From Streptomyces sp. HD (GTDB lineage: Bacteria > Actinomycetota > Actinomycetes > Streptomycetales > Streptomycetaceae), in the NCBI RefSeq assembly GCF_028369295.1, contig NZ_JAQMYP010000015.1, positions 112,680 to 176,679 on the forward strand: 64,000 bases of DNA, read 5' to 3'. The position numbers and the translations under genes are program-made. Below the pieces are notes generated by a model. It did no database searches, had not been told where the DNA came from, and worked only from the letters and a program-made list of their open reading frames with translations. Shown one piece after another: positions 18,700 through 25,575 of this stretch. Within the stretch, counting starts at the first letter, position 1; each line of letters opens with the position of its first letter.

Positions 18700-19221
18700 C
18701 TAGCCCTCCGCGGTGGGGGTGGCCGGGCGGAGGGTGGAGACGAAGGTCTGGAAGTCCTCAAGGACGTCCTGGAGCTGGCTCGCCCTCGCGGTCAGCGCGA
18801 TCTCGATCTCGGCGCGTTCGCTGCGCCGCTGCTCGTTCTCCAGCACCAGGATGAACTGGCTCTGCGCGAGCTCCATCGGCTGCCCGTTGACGGTGGCCTG
18901 GATGCGCAGGTTCTGCACGATCCCGGGGGCGTCGATCAGGCCCGGCGCGGGCGAGGTGCCCACCTCGGTGCGCTTGACGATCTCGACGGCGCCGACGTTC
19001 TCGCGCAGCCGCCGCACCGACTCCTCGGCGAGGCCGTGCAGGCTCGACGAGCCTTCGAGAGTGTGGCCGGTGACCGTGATGTTCGGCATGAAGCCCTGGC
19101 CCCGGGAGGCCATGTGCACCGCGACGAAGGCGGCGTGCGGGGCGCCGACCTCGTCCGGGGGCGCGGACTGCCAGCCCTGCGGGAGCTCGACGTTGAGCGG
19201 CACCGGAAGTGTGCCCGGCAT
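18700..19221 (-). CDS. LpqN/DcrB-like protein of the WXG100 gene group
   Basis: 173-aa protein beginning MPGTLPVPLNVELPQGWQS. The layout (ELPQGWQ...PNITVTGH...LE.S..RLRE...) matches the LpqN/LpqT/DcrB-like domain found beside type VII secretion genes in actinomycetes. Unlike mycobacterial LpqN it has no signal peptide or lipobox, so it is probably cytoplasmic, perhaps acting as a chaperone or adaptor for the exported protein encoded just upstream. Last of five co-directed genes, 99 bases after the large WXG protein gene. Confidence 0.65.
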   Translation of the reverse strand: MPGTLPVPLNVELPQGWQSAPPDEVGAPHAAFVAVHMASRGQGFMPNITVTGHTLEGSSSLHGLAEESVRRLRENVGAVEIVKRTEVGTSPAPGLIDAPGIVQNLRIQATVNGQPMELAQSQFILVLENEQRRSERAEIEIALTARASQLQDVLEDFQTFVSTLRPATPTAEG

Positions 19222-19320
19222 GGTGGATCAACTCCTTGCGGTACGGGTTCCGACGGTACGGGAAGCGAGGGGGGAAGAGGCGACGGCGGGGAGCCCTGGG
19301 CGGGGCTCCCCCGCGGCAGG

Positions 19321-20526
19321 TCAGTCGAACCAGTCCCCGATCGCGTCGACCGCGTCGCCGGCCGCGTCGGTGACCTTGCCCGGGTCGATCTCGATCTGGC
19401 CGCCGAGCTTGCCGCCGACGCCCAGGGCGACGCCCACGTCCCCGCCGATGACGAACTTGCCGTCCTTCATGCCGGCGTCGAAGTGGGCCTCGGCGCCGGC
19501 ACCGGCCCAGGTCTCCGCCGTGCCACCGACACCGACACCGGCGACGGAGGCGTGCCCCTCGGCGGTGGCCTTGGCACCGGCGAAGGCCTCGCCGCCCACG
19601 TGGACACCGTCCGTGCCGATGGAGCCCTTTACGCCGGCCTCGGCGCCCACGTACGCCTCGCCCTTGCCGGAGGCCTCGAACACACCGACCCCGTACTTGC
19701 CTTCGGCCGTGGCCTGGGCGAGGTAGGCCTTGCCGGACGCCTGAGCGGTGGCGTTGCCGTCCACGAGCCCCACTCCGGCGGAGGCGTCGACGCCGAGGAG
19801 ATTGACGCCGGCCTTGCCGGAGACCTCGCCGCCCGCGAACTCACCGCGGCCCCTGGCCTCGGCGCCCCACACCTTGGCGTCGGCCGAGACGGAAGGGCCG
19901 GCCACGGTCACGCCCGGGCCCTTGCCCTCGCGCAGCGCTTCCCGCTGCGCCTGCGTCATGTTCTTGTGGTCGCCCCAGGCCCCGACGGGCTTTGTCTCGG
20001 GTGCCCGTTCCAGCTCGGTGCGCTGAATCTTCTTCGACGTCGCGCCGGTGTCGTCCTGCGTCGCTTCGGAGGCCCAGAAGAGCCAGTCGGGCGCGTTGTC
20101 GCCCTCGCCGCCCTGCGCCTTGAACTTCTTGGCCACCGCGTCGCCCTCCGACTCGACATGGGCGCGCGCCGACTCCAGCAGTTGCTCGCCGCCGCTCTCG
20201 TCGCCCCCGTCGTACAGCCGGATGGCCTCTTCCGCCTGCCCCTGGGCCCACGTGAGGGCCCTGGCGTAGTCCCGCAGTGCTCCTGCGGCCGCGCTGAGCG
20301 AATCCGAGCCGCGGTACCACTTCTGCTTCTGGCCCGAGAAGTCCTCCCAGAAGGCGTCGCCGGCCTGGCCGTGCCAGCTGGGAATACGGACGGAGTCGAG
20401 CTCGTCCCCGATGCCGTCGAGGGTCTTCGCATGGCCGTCGAGCTTGTCCGCGTCGTCCGTGAGCTTCGACGGGTTGCCCGGGATCAGTTCGCGAGGGTCC
20501 CGGGTGGACCCGAGTTGTGCCGCCAT
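19321..20526 (-). CDS. Putative type VII-secreted protein with WXG-like N domain and Ala/Gly-rich repeat domain
   Basis: 401 aa. Residues 1-150 are helical, with a W-x-G motif at 51-53 (SWHGQAGDAFW), as in the helical hairpin of type VII cargo proteins. Residues ~190-385 form a repetitive Gly/Ala-rich region with alternating polar/apolar positions (units like GEAYVGAEAGVKGS, GEAFAGAKATAEG, ASGKAYLAQATAEG), predicting a beta-rich solenoid or amphipathic sheet. The C-terminal tail is acidic (GDAVDAIGDWFD). No nuclease or deaminase motif is recognised. It starts 10 bases after the small WXG100-like gene, a typical cargo pair. Function unknown; secretion is inferred. Confidence 0.7.
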   Translation of the reverse strand: MAAQLGSTRDPRELIPGNPSKLTDDADKLDGHAKTLDGIGDELDSVRIPSWHGQAGDAFWEDFSGQKQKWYRGSDSLSAAAGALRDYARALTWAQGQAEEAIRLYDGGDESGGEQLLESARAHVESEGDAVAKKFKAQGGEGDNAPDWLFWASEATQDDTGATSKKIQRTELERAPETKPVGAWGDHKNMTQAQREALREGKGPGVTVAGPSVSADAKVWGAEARGRGEFAGGEVSGKAGVNLLGVDASAGVGLVDGNATAQASGKAYLAQATAEGKYGVGVFEASGKGEAYVGAEAGVKGSIGTDGVHVGGEAFAGAKATAEGHASVAGVGVGGTAETWAGAGAEAHFDAGMKDGKFVIGGDVGVALGVGGKLGGQIEIDPGKVTDAAGDAVDAIGDWFD

Positions 20527-20536
20527 TGCTTCCCCG

Positions 20537-20848
20537 TCAGTAGCTCGGGCCGGCGACCGCGGGGCCGGTGAAGTGGTTCTGGGACTCCCGCTCGGAGCGC
20601 TCGTAGGACGCGGCGTTCTCGTCCAGCTTTGCCGACGAGTTCTCCCCGTCCTCCTTCATCGGGCTCTTGATGGCCTGCATCCAGGTGGCCATCAGCTGCC
20701 CGAACTCCTTGGCCGCGTCGCCGTGGCCGAAGTCGCCGCTCGCTTTTCCGAGTTCGTCGAGCTTCACCTTGTCGCTCTTGCCCACGGAGTCCTTGATCTT
20801 CTTGGAAGCCGACCGCAGTTCGGACGGCTCCACATCGAACTGGCCCAT
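20537..20848 (-). CDS. WXG100-like small protein (ESX family)
   Basis: 103-aa, signal-less, all-helical protein (MGQFDVEPSELRSASKKIKD...). Length, charge pattern and the central FGHGDAAKEFGQLMATW turn fit the ESX/WXG100 helical-hairpin fold, although a strict W-x-G is not present. It lies immediately upstream (10 bases) of the large WXG-domain protein, the usual arrangement for heterodimer partners exported by type VII systems. No EccC/FtsK-type ATPase or other core component is in the window. Confidence 0.7.
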   Translation of the reverse strand: MGQFDVEPSELRSASKKIKDSVGKSDKVKLDELGKASGDFGHGDAAKEFGQLMATWMQAIKSPMKEDGENSSAKLDENAASYERSERESQNHFTGPAVAGPSY

Positions 20849-21021
20849 CCGCTCCCCCCTCTACGTCCAAGGGGCGCGAACGCGCGTCCGTGCCCTGATT
20901 GTTGAGAACGTAAAGAGGGTCTCCCAAGGCAAAGACTCGGCGGCACCGGCCCTGGGCCTCACATGATTCCTACCGGGAAGCTTCATAGCGCGACCGCATC
21001 GTGCGCCTCTGGGCGGCTGTC

Positions 21022-21729
21022 CTACGGCGCCTGCGGAGGCCGGGCAGGTGACAGGGATCCCAGGTGGCCCGCGGCGTCGACGAGATACTCAAGGGGTTCG
21101 TCGAACGTCTCACCGCTCAGCTTGGTCCGCGCCCGCGAGGTGATCAGCTGACCGTCGTGGAGGCGGAGCGGCATCTCCAAGGCGCGAGGGTCGGACGTGA
21201 GGAACTCCGCCAGACCGCCGAGCAGTACCGGCCGGGCACGCTCCTCGTCGCGGGAGACGATGTGGAAGTCCTTGTCGAGCCCCGGGATTCCCAGCTCCAT
21301 GGCCCGTCCCCGCAAGAGGGTGTCGAACCAGCCGTCGCGGTAGACGCGCAGGTCCGGAACCTCCACGCCCAGGTTCAGGGCCCAGATGGAGTGGACGATG
21401 ACCTGCGTCGACTCGGAGTCGATGTCGCTGTTGTAGTAGCGGTACTCGAAGGCGCGGAAGCCGAATCCGCGGTAAGTGCCGCTGACGACGTTGTCCCCCA
21501 TGACGCCGCTGGCCTTGACCGGGAGTGGCTCGGCCCCCTGATACGCGTCGACGAGGCTCGGCACGCCCTCCTCGTAAGTCCACCCGCGGCTCTCGGCGAA
21601 CGACCGCAGCTGCGCGTACGCCTCTTCGGACCGGCGCTTCTTGCGGGCCTTGCCCCGGCGGTCCCACACGACGAGAGCCACGACGCCGCCACACGCCAGC
21701 AGGAACAGGACTGCTTCGATTCCACTCAT
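21022..21729 (-). CDS. Membrane-anchored hypothetical protein in the WXG group
   Basis: 235 aa. One N-terminal membrane helix (residues ~5-23, AVLFLLACGGVVALVVW) followed by a basic stop-transfer segment (RRGKARKKRR) and a ~200-residue cytoplasmic domain. That domain includes FAESRGWTYEE, YRGFGFRAFEYRYYN and HIVSRDEERARPVL, a pattern found in uncharacterised actinobacterial DUF3137-like proteins. Its ATG is 129 bases downstream of the lipoprotein gene stop. Function unknown; the context suggests a membrane accessory of the secretion module. Confidence 0.6.
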   Translation of the reverse strand: MSGIEAVLFLLACGGVVALVVWDRRGKARKKRRSEEAYAQLRSFAESRGWTYEEGVPSLVDAYQGAEPLPVKASGVMGDNVVSGTYRGFGFRAFEYRYYNSDIDSESTQVIVHSIWALNLGVEVPDLRVYRDGWFDTLLRGRAMELGIPGLDKDFHIVSRDEERARPVLLGGLAEFLTSDPRALEMPLRLHDGQLITSRARTKLSGETFDEPLEYLVDAAGHLGSLSPARPPQAP

Positions 21730-21857
21730 GGTGCCAGCATCCCCGGAGGCCCCTCCGCGGGCCCGACCCCCCGGCGCTCCATCACAATCCGCACCTCGCG
21801 GTCACACATTTCCCCCGCGCCCGCCGGGACGGCCCAGCGGGCGCGGCCCGGTCCGGC

Positions 21858-22178
21858 TCAGGAGGCGGTCTCGTCGACCTTGATGTCGTAGCGGATCGTG
21901 CTGTTCTCGACGGAGTTGACCTTGACGGTCACACCGAAGCTGGTGCCGTCGGTCGCGGTGAGCTTGCAGCGCAACGAGGTGCCGACCTTGCCGACGAGGT
22001 CCTCGGGGCAGGTGACGTCCGGCTTGGGCTGACCCGTCTGCGCGGCGAGCTTCTCGGCCACCGAGTTCGCCACCTCGTCCTTGGCCAGCTTGGCCTCCGA
22101 CGAGCAACCCACCAGCAGCGCGGCGGCGGCTGCGGCGGCGAGGCTCCAAGAGGCCAAGGAGGAGGGGGACTTGGGCAT
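21858..22178 (-). CDS. DUF4333 lipoprotein
   Basis: 106-aa exported lipoprotein with lipobox LLVGC (Cys about 25) and a DUF4333 domain: KDEVANSVAEKLAAQTG...DVTCPEDLVGKVGTSLRCKLTATDG...VTVKV. This small domain with two conserved cysteines occurs on the actinobacterial cell surface; its role is not known. First of the five genes that run down to 18700. The 340-base space before it holds the whiI terminator. Confidence 0.8.
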   Translation of the reverse strand: MPKSPSSLASWSLAAAAAAALLVGCSSEAKLAKDEVANSVAEKLAAQTGQPKPDVTCPEDLVGKVGTSLRCKLTATDGTSFGVTVKVNSVENSTIRYDIKVDETAS

Positions 22179-22519
22179 GGCGGGCTCCGTTTCGGGGCGA
22201 GAGGATCACGAGGGCCGGAAGGCGGCGCTCGTCGGTGCGCATGCCTATCAGTCCGGGCCGCCCGCCCCGCCGGTCTTCACAGCCTCCCGCTCCGGCCCGC
22301 GAGTGATCTTCACTTGCGCGGGTCAGGCCGTCGCATGGACAGCGCCCGCCACATGGACAGCGCCCGCCGACGGAACGTTCCGTCGGCGGGCGCTTGAGGG
22401 GCGTGAACCGGTCGGGTGAGTGAAGGGCCCGGTTCACGACAGGTAGGGACGTGGAGGGGGATCAGCGGCCGATCCCGTTCACGTCAGGGCACGATCAAGG
22501 GTTCAGTAGGTAGCAGGTA
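22179..22519. other. Intergenic region between DUF4333 gene and whiI
   Basis: No gene recognised. Contains the whiI terminator palindrome at its centre and an 11-base direct repeat (CATGGACAGCG, about 22334 and 22353) just beside it. The DUF4333 promoter must lie in 22179-22350. Confidence 0.6.
22359..22394 (-). terminator. Terminator of whiI
   Basis: Perfect 36-base palindrome (18-bp arms AGCGCCCGCCGACGGAAC and complement, centred on AACGTT), 126 bases after the whiI stop. Confidence 0.8.
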
Positions 22520-23182
22520 TCAGTGGATGATGCCCGTCCGCAGGGCCACGGCGACCATGCCGGCGCGGTCACCGGTGCCGAGCTTGCGGGCGATGCGGGC
22601 GAGGTGGCTCTTGACGGTCAGGGCGGACAGGCCCATCGAGACGCCGATCGCCTTGTTCGACTGGCCCTCCGCCACCAGCCGCAGCACCTCGACCTCACGA
22701 CCGGAGAGCTCGCGGTAGCCGCCCGGGTGGCTCGGGGCACCCGGGTGGCGACGGTGCATACGGGCGGCGGCGGCGCCGATGGGGGCGGCACCTGGCCGGG
22801 TGGGGAGCCCGACGTTGGTGCGGGTGCCGGTGACGACGTAGCCCTTCACACCGCCCGCGAGGGCGTTGCGTACGGCGCCGATGTCGTCGGCGGCGGACAG
22901 GGCGAGGCCGTTGGGCCAGCCCGCGGCCCGGGTCTCAGACAGGAGCGTGAGGCCGGAACCGTCGGGCAGGTGGACGTCGGCCACGCAGATATCGCGGGGG
23001 TTGCCGATGCGGGGACGAGCCTCCGCGATGGACGAGGCCTCGATGACGTCGCGCACACCGAGCGCCCAGAGATGGCGGGTGACGGTGGAGCGGACGCGGG
23101 GATCGGCCACGACCACCATGGCGGTCGGCTTGTTCGGGCGGTAGGCGACCAGGCTTGCGGGCTGCTCAAGGAGAACGGACAC
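22520..23182 (-). CDS. whiI: Orphan response regulator WhiI (sporulation)
   Basis: 220-aa atypical response regulator. The receiver domain (about 20-130) keeps the acceptor Asp (VADVHLPDG), a Ser and the Lys (VKGYVV), but the acidic pair is reduced to one Asp (VVVADPRVRS), so phosphorylation is doubtful. The C terminus (about 158-215) is a LuxR/NarL helix-turn-helix: LSGREVEVLRLVAEGQSNKAIG. GTG start with AGGAGG just upstream. In S. coelicolor WhiI (SCO6029) is needed for septation and spore maturation and depends on sigma-WhiG; a matching promoter is visible here. No kinase gene is adjacent. Confidence 0.9.
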   Translation of the reverse strand: MSVLLEQPASLVAYRPNKPTAMVVVADPRVRSTVTRHLWALGVRDVIEASSIAEARPRIGNPRDICVADVHLPDGSGLTLLSETRAAGWPNGLALSAADDIGAVRNALAGGVKGYVVTGTRTNVGLPTRPGAAPIGAAAARMHRRHPGAPSHPGGYRELSGREVEVLRLVAEGQSNKAIGVSMGLSALTVKSHLARIARKLGTGDRAGMVAVALRTGIIH

Positions 23183-23225
23183 CAGGCCTCCTGGGGTGCG
23201 GGGACGGCTTTCAAGGTCACAGTCG

Positions 23226-23253
23226 TCTTCGGCACCAAACCCGTGGCCCTTTA
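23226..23253 (-). promoter_or_regulatory. Sigma-WhiG-type promoter of whiI
   Basis: On the minus strand the sequence reads TAAA, 16 bases, then GCCGAAGA, close to the whiG consensus TAAA-N15/16-GCCGATAA. The -10 element ends 44 bases before the whiI GTG. The S. coelicolor whiI gene is a known sigma-WhiG target. Confidence 0.75.
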
Positions 23254-23410
23254 GGGAAAGATCACGATTTAGTGAGTAACAATCGGGGCAATTCAGACAC
23301 GTGGTCGATCGTTCGGTGAGTGAATCGGTTCGATCAAGGACTATTTCCTGACCGAAAGTGGCCGTATCGACAAAGTGACGGTCAAGTCCGTGGTGTCGTG
23401 TCGCCGGTGG

Positions 23411-24088
23411 TCAGCGGGCCTGCGGGTCACGGCGCTGCGGCAGTGTCACCACCGAAGCGTCGCCCGGCCCCGCCGGCGGCAGGCCCGCGACCTGGGCGAG
23501 CAGATCGCACCAGGACGTCAGGTGGGCCGCCGTGTCCGGCACGCCGCCCAGGCCCTCGCGCGGGGTCCAGGAGGCGCGGATCTCGATCTGCGAGGCCGCC
23601 GGACGTTCGGACAGGCCCCCGAAGTAGTGGGAGCTCGCCCGTGTGACGGTGCCGCTCGGTTCGCCGTACGACAGTCCGCGCGCCTGGAGCGCACCGGTCA
23701 GCCAGGACCAGCACACGTCGGGCAGCAGCGGATCGGCGGCCATCTCCGGCTCCAGTTCCGCCCGCACGAGCGTCACCAGACGGAAGGTGCCCCGCCAGGC
23801 GTCGTGTCCCTCCGGGTCGTGCAGCAGCACCAGACGGCCGTCGGCCAGATCCTGGTCGCCGTCGACGACGGTGGCCTCCAGCGCGTACGCGTAGGGGGCC
23901 AGTCGCTGGGGTGCCTTGGTCTGCTCGACCTCGATCTGCGGCCGCAGGCGGCTGCTGCGCAGAGCCTCTACCGCGGCGCGGAAAGCCGGTGGTGCCGTAC
24001 TGCGTGAATGCCGGTCCGCCTCCCCGCCGTCCCTTGCCTCATCCATTCCCCCGGTGCCGTCCGACAGTCTTCCCTGAGCCGCAGCCAT
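23411..24088 (-). CDS. DUF3000 family protein
   Basis: 225-aa cytoplasmic protein of the actinobacterial DUF3000 family, recognisable by PPAFRAAVEALRSSRLRPQIE near the N terminus, RGTFRLVTLVRAELEPEMA in the middle and the conserved position between whiI and hemE. No known function. ATG at 24088 is chosen; the frame is open farther upstream into the hemE promoter region. Divergent from hemE with 104 bases between. Confidence 0.85.
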   Translation of the reverse strand: MAAAQGRLSDGTGGMDEARDGGEADRHSRSTAPPAFRAAVEALRSSRLRPQIEVEQTKAPQRLAPYAYALEATVVDGDQDLADGRLVLLHDPEGHDAWRGTFRLVTLVRAELEPEMAADPLLPDVCWSWLTGALQARGLSYGEPSGTVTRASSHYFGGLSERPAASQIEIRASWTPREGLGGVPDTAAHLTSWCDLLAQVAGLPPAGPGDASVVTLPQRRDPQAR

Positions 24089-24192
24089 GCCGGGAAGATT
24101 AAGGGGAACGGGGGCTTCGTGCAGGGAGAGACACCCGGACAACACGGCAACCCCGGCGCCGGGGCTTTCGCCGCCGTGCGAGACTTGGCCCC

Positions 24193-25260
24193 GTGAGTGC
24201 CAACCAGACGCCGCCTTCGGCCACGCCCGACGCAGTCAAGGATTCCGCCTTCCTCAAGGCGTGCAGGCGCGAACCCGTGCCGCACACCCCGGTGTGGTTC
24301 ATGCGTCAGGCCGGGCGCTCGCTGCCGGAGTACCGCAAGGTGCGCGAGGGCATCCCGATGCTGGAATCCTGCATGCGGCCCGAGCTGGTCACCGAGATCA
24401 CCCTGCAGCCCGTGCGTCGGCACAACGTGGACGCGGCGATCTACTTCAGCGACATCGTCGTCCCGCTCAAGGCCATCGGCATCGACCTCGACATCAAGCC
24501 CGGTGTCGGCCCGGTCGTCGAGCAGCCCATCCGCACCCGCGCCGACCTGGCCCGGCTGCGTGATCTGACCCCCGAGGACGTCTCGTACGTCACCGAGGCC
24601 ATCGGTCTGCTCACCGGCGAGCTCGGCTCGACCCCGCTCATCGGCTTCGCCGGGGCACCTTTCACCCTCGCGAGCTACCTCGTCGAGGGCGGTCCGTCGC
24701 GCACGTACGAGAACGCCAAGGCGATGATGTACGGCGACCCGGAGCTCTGGGCCGACCTGCTCGACCGTCTCGCGGACATCACGGCCGCCTTCCTGAAGGT
24801 GCAGATCGAGGCCGGCGCCTCCGCGGTGCAGCTCTTCGACTCCTGGGTCGGCTCCCTCGCCCCCGCCGACTACCGGCGTTCGGTGATGCCCGCCTCCGCG
24901 AAGGTCTTCGACGCCGTTGCCGGGTACGGCGTGCCGCGCATCCACTTCGGTGTCGGCACCGGTGAGCTGCTGAAGCCGATGGGCGAGGCCGGCGCGGACG
25001 TCGTCGGCGTCGACTGGCGTGTGCCGCTCGACGAGGCCGCCCGCCGGGTCGGTCCCGGCAAGGCGCTCCAGGGCAACCTCGACCCGACCATCCTGTTCAC
25101 CACGCAGGAGGCGGTCGAGGTCAAGGCCCGCGAGGTGCTCGATGCCGCGGCCGGCCTTGAGGGGCATGTCTTCAACCTGGGCCACGGGGTCATGCCGTCC
25201 ACGGACCCGGACGCGCTGACCCGGCTCGTCGAGTACGTCCACACGCAGACCGCGCGCTGA
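24193..25260 (+). CDS. hemE: Uroporphyrinogen III decarboxylase
   Basis: 355-aa cytoplasmic enzyme that converts uroporphyrinogen III to coproporphyrinogen III. The signature PVWFMRQAGRSLPEYR (about residues 34-49) and YFSDIVVPL are intact, together with GFAGAPFTLASYLVEGG and the C-terminal FNLGHGVMPSTD. GTG start. It feeds HemG and HemQ encoded 6-8 kb downstream; in this window those genes are separated from hemE by a lanthipeptide patch. A good rho-independent terminator follows. Confidence 0.95.
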   Translation: MSANQTPPSATPDAVKDSAFLKACRREPVPHTPVWFMRQAGRSLPEYRKVREGIPMLESCMRPELVTEITLQPVRRHNVDAAIYFSDIVVPLKAIGIDLDIKPGVGPVVEQPIRTRADLARLRDLTPEDVSYVTEAIGLLTGELGSTPLIGFAGAPFTLASYLVEGGPSRTYENAKAMMYGDPELWADLLDRLADITAAFLKVQIEAGASAVQLFDSWVGSLAPADYRRSVMPASAKVFDAVAGYGVPRIHFGVGTGELLKPMGEAGADVVGVDWRVPLDEAARRVGPGKALQGNLDPTILFTTQEAVEVKAREVLDAAAGLEGHVFNLGHGVMPSTDPDALTRLVEYVHTQTAR

Positions 25261-25338
25261 GGGCCGGCTGACGCCGAAGCGCGCAAGGGGCTGGGCTACG
25301 GGCATGGTCCGCCTCAATAATGGTTCACAACGACGGAA

Positions 25339-25373
25339 CCGGGTGTGAGGCGATAGTGGCGCCTCACACCCGG
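25339..25373 (+). terminator. Rho-independent terminator of hemE
   Basis: Perfect 14-bp stem (CCGGGTGTGAGGCG / CGCCTCACACCCGG), 7-base loop, followed by TCCTTTT. It may also stop minus-strand transcripts from the lanthipeptide precursor gene. Confidence 0.9.
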
Positions 25374-25409
25374 TCCTTTTCCCCGTGAGGGGTCCCCTCA
25401 GGAGGGGAT

Positions 25410-25496
25410 TCAGCAGCCCGTGCTGGCCGAGGAGGTTGGGAGCTCCGCCTCGTCGCCGGCGGTCTCCAGGCCCTGCAGGTCGAGGATCTGGTCCAT
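25410..25496 (-). CDS. Class III lanthipeptide precursor (LanA), 28 aa
   Basis: Short gene with an excellent ribosome-binding site (AAAGGAGG, 8 bases before ATG). The leader holds the class III recognition helix ILDLQGLET (residues 4-12) and an acidic stretch. The C-terminal core (PTSSASTGC, 20-28) contains Ser22-x2-Ser25-x2-Cys28, the canonical Ser-x2-Ser-xn-Cys pattern that class III enzymes turn into a labionin or lanthionine ring. It lies 79 bases downstream of a LanKC-type gene on the same strand. With only one Cys it is among the simplest possible class III substrates. No transporter or protease is nearby. Confidence 0.8.
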   Translation of the reverse strand: MDQILDLQGLETAGDEAELPTSSASTGC

Positions 25497-25575
25497 GATG
25501 TGCACCTCCTTTCGCGCTCCATGAGTGAACCGGGGAACACCGGACACACGGGGTGTCCGAACCCACGATCAGAGA

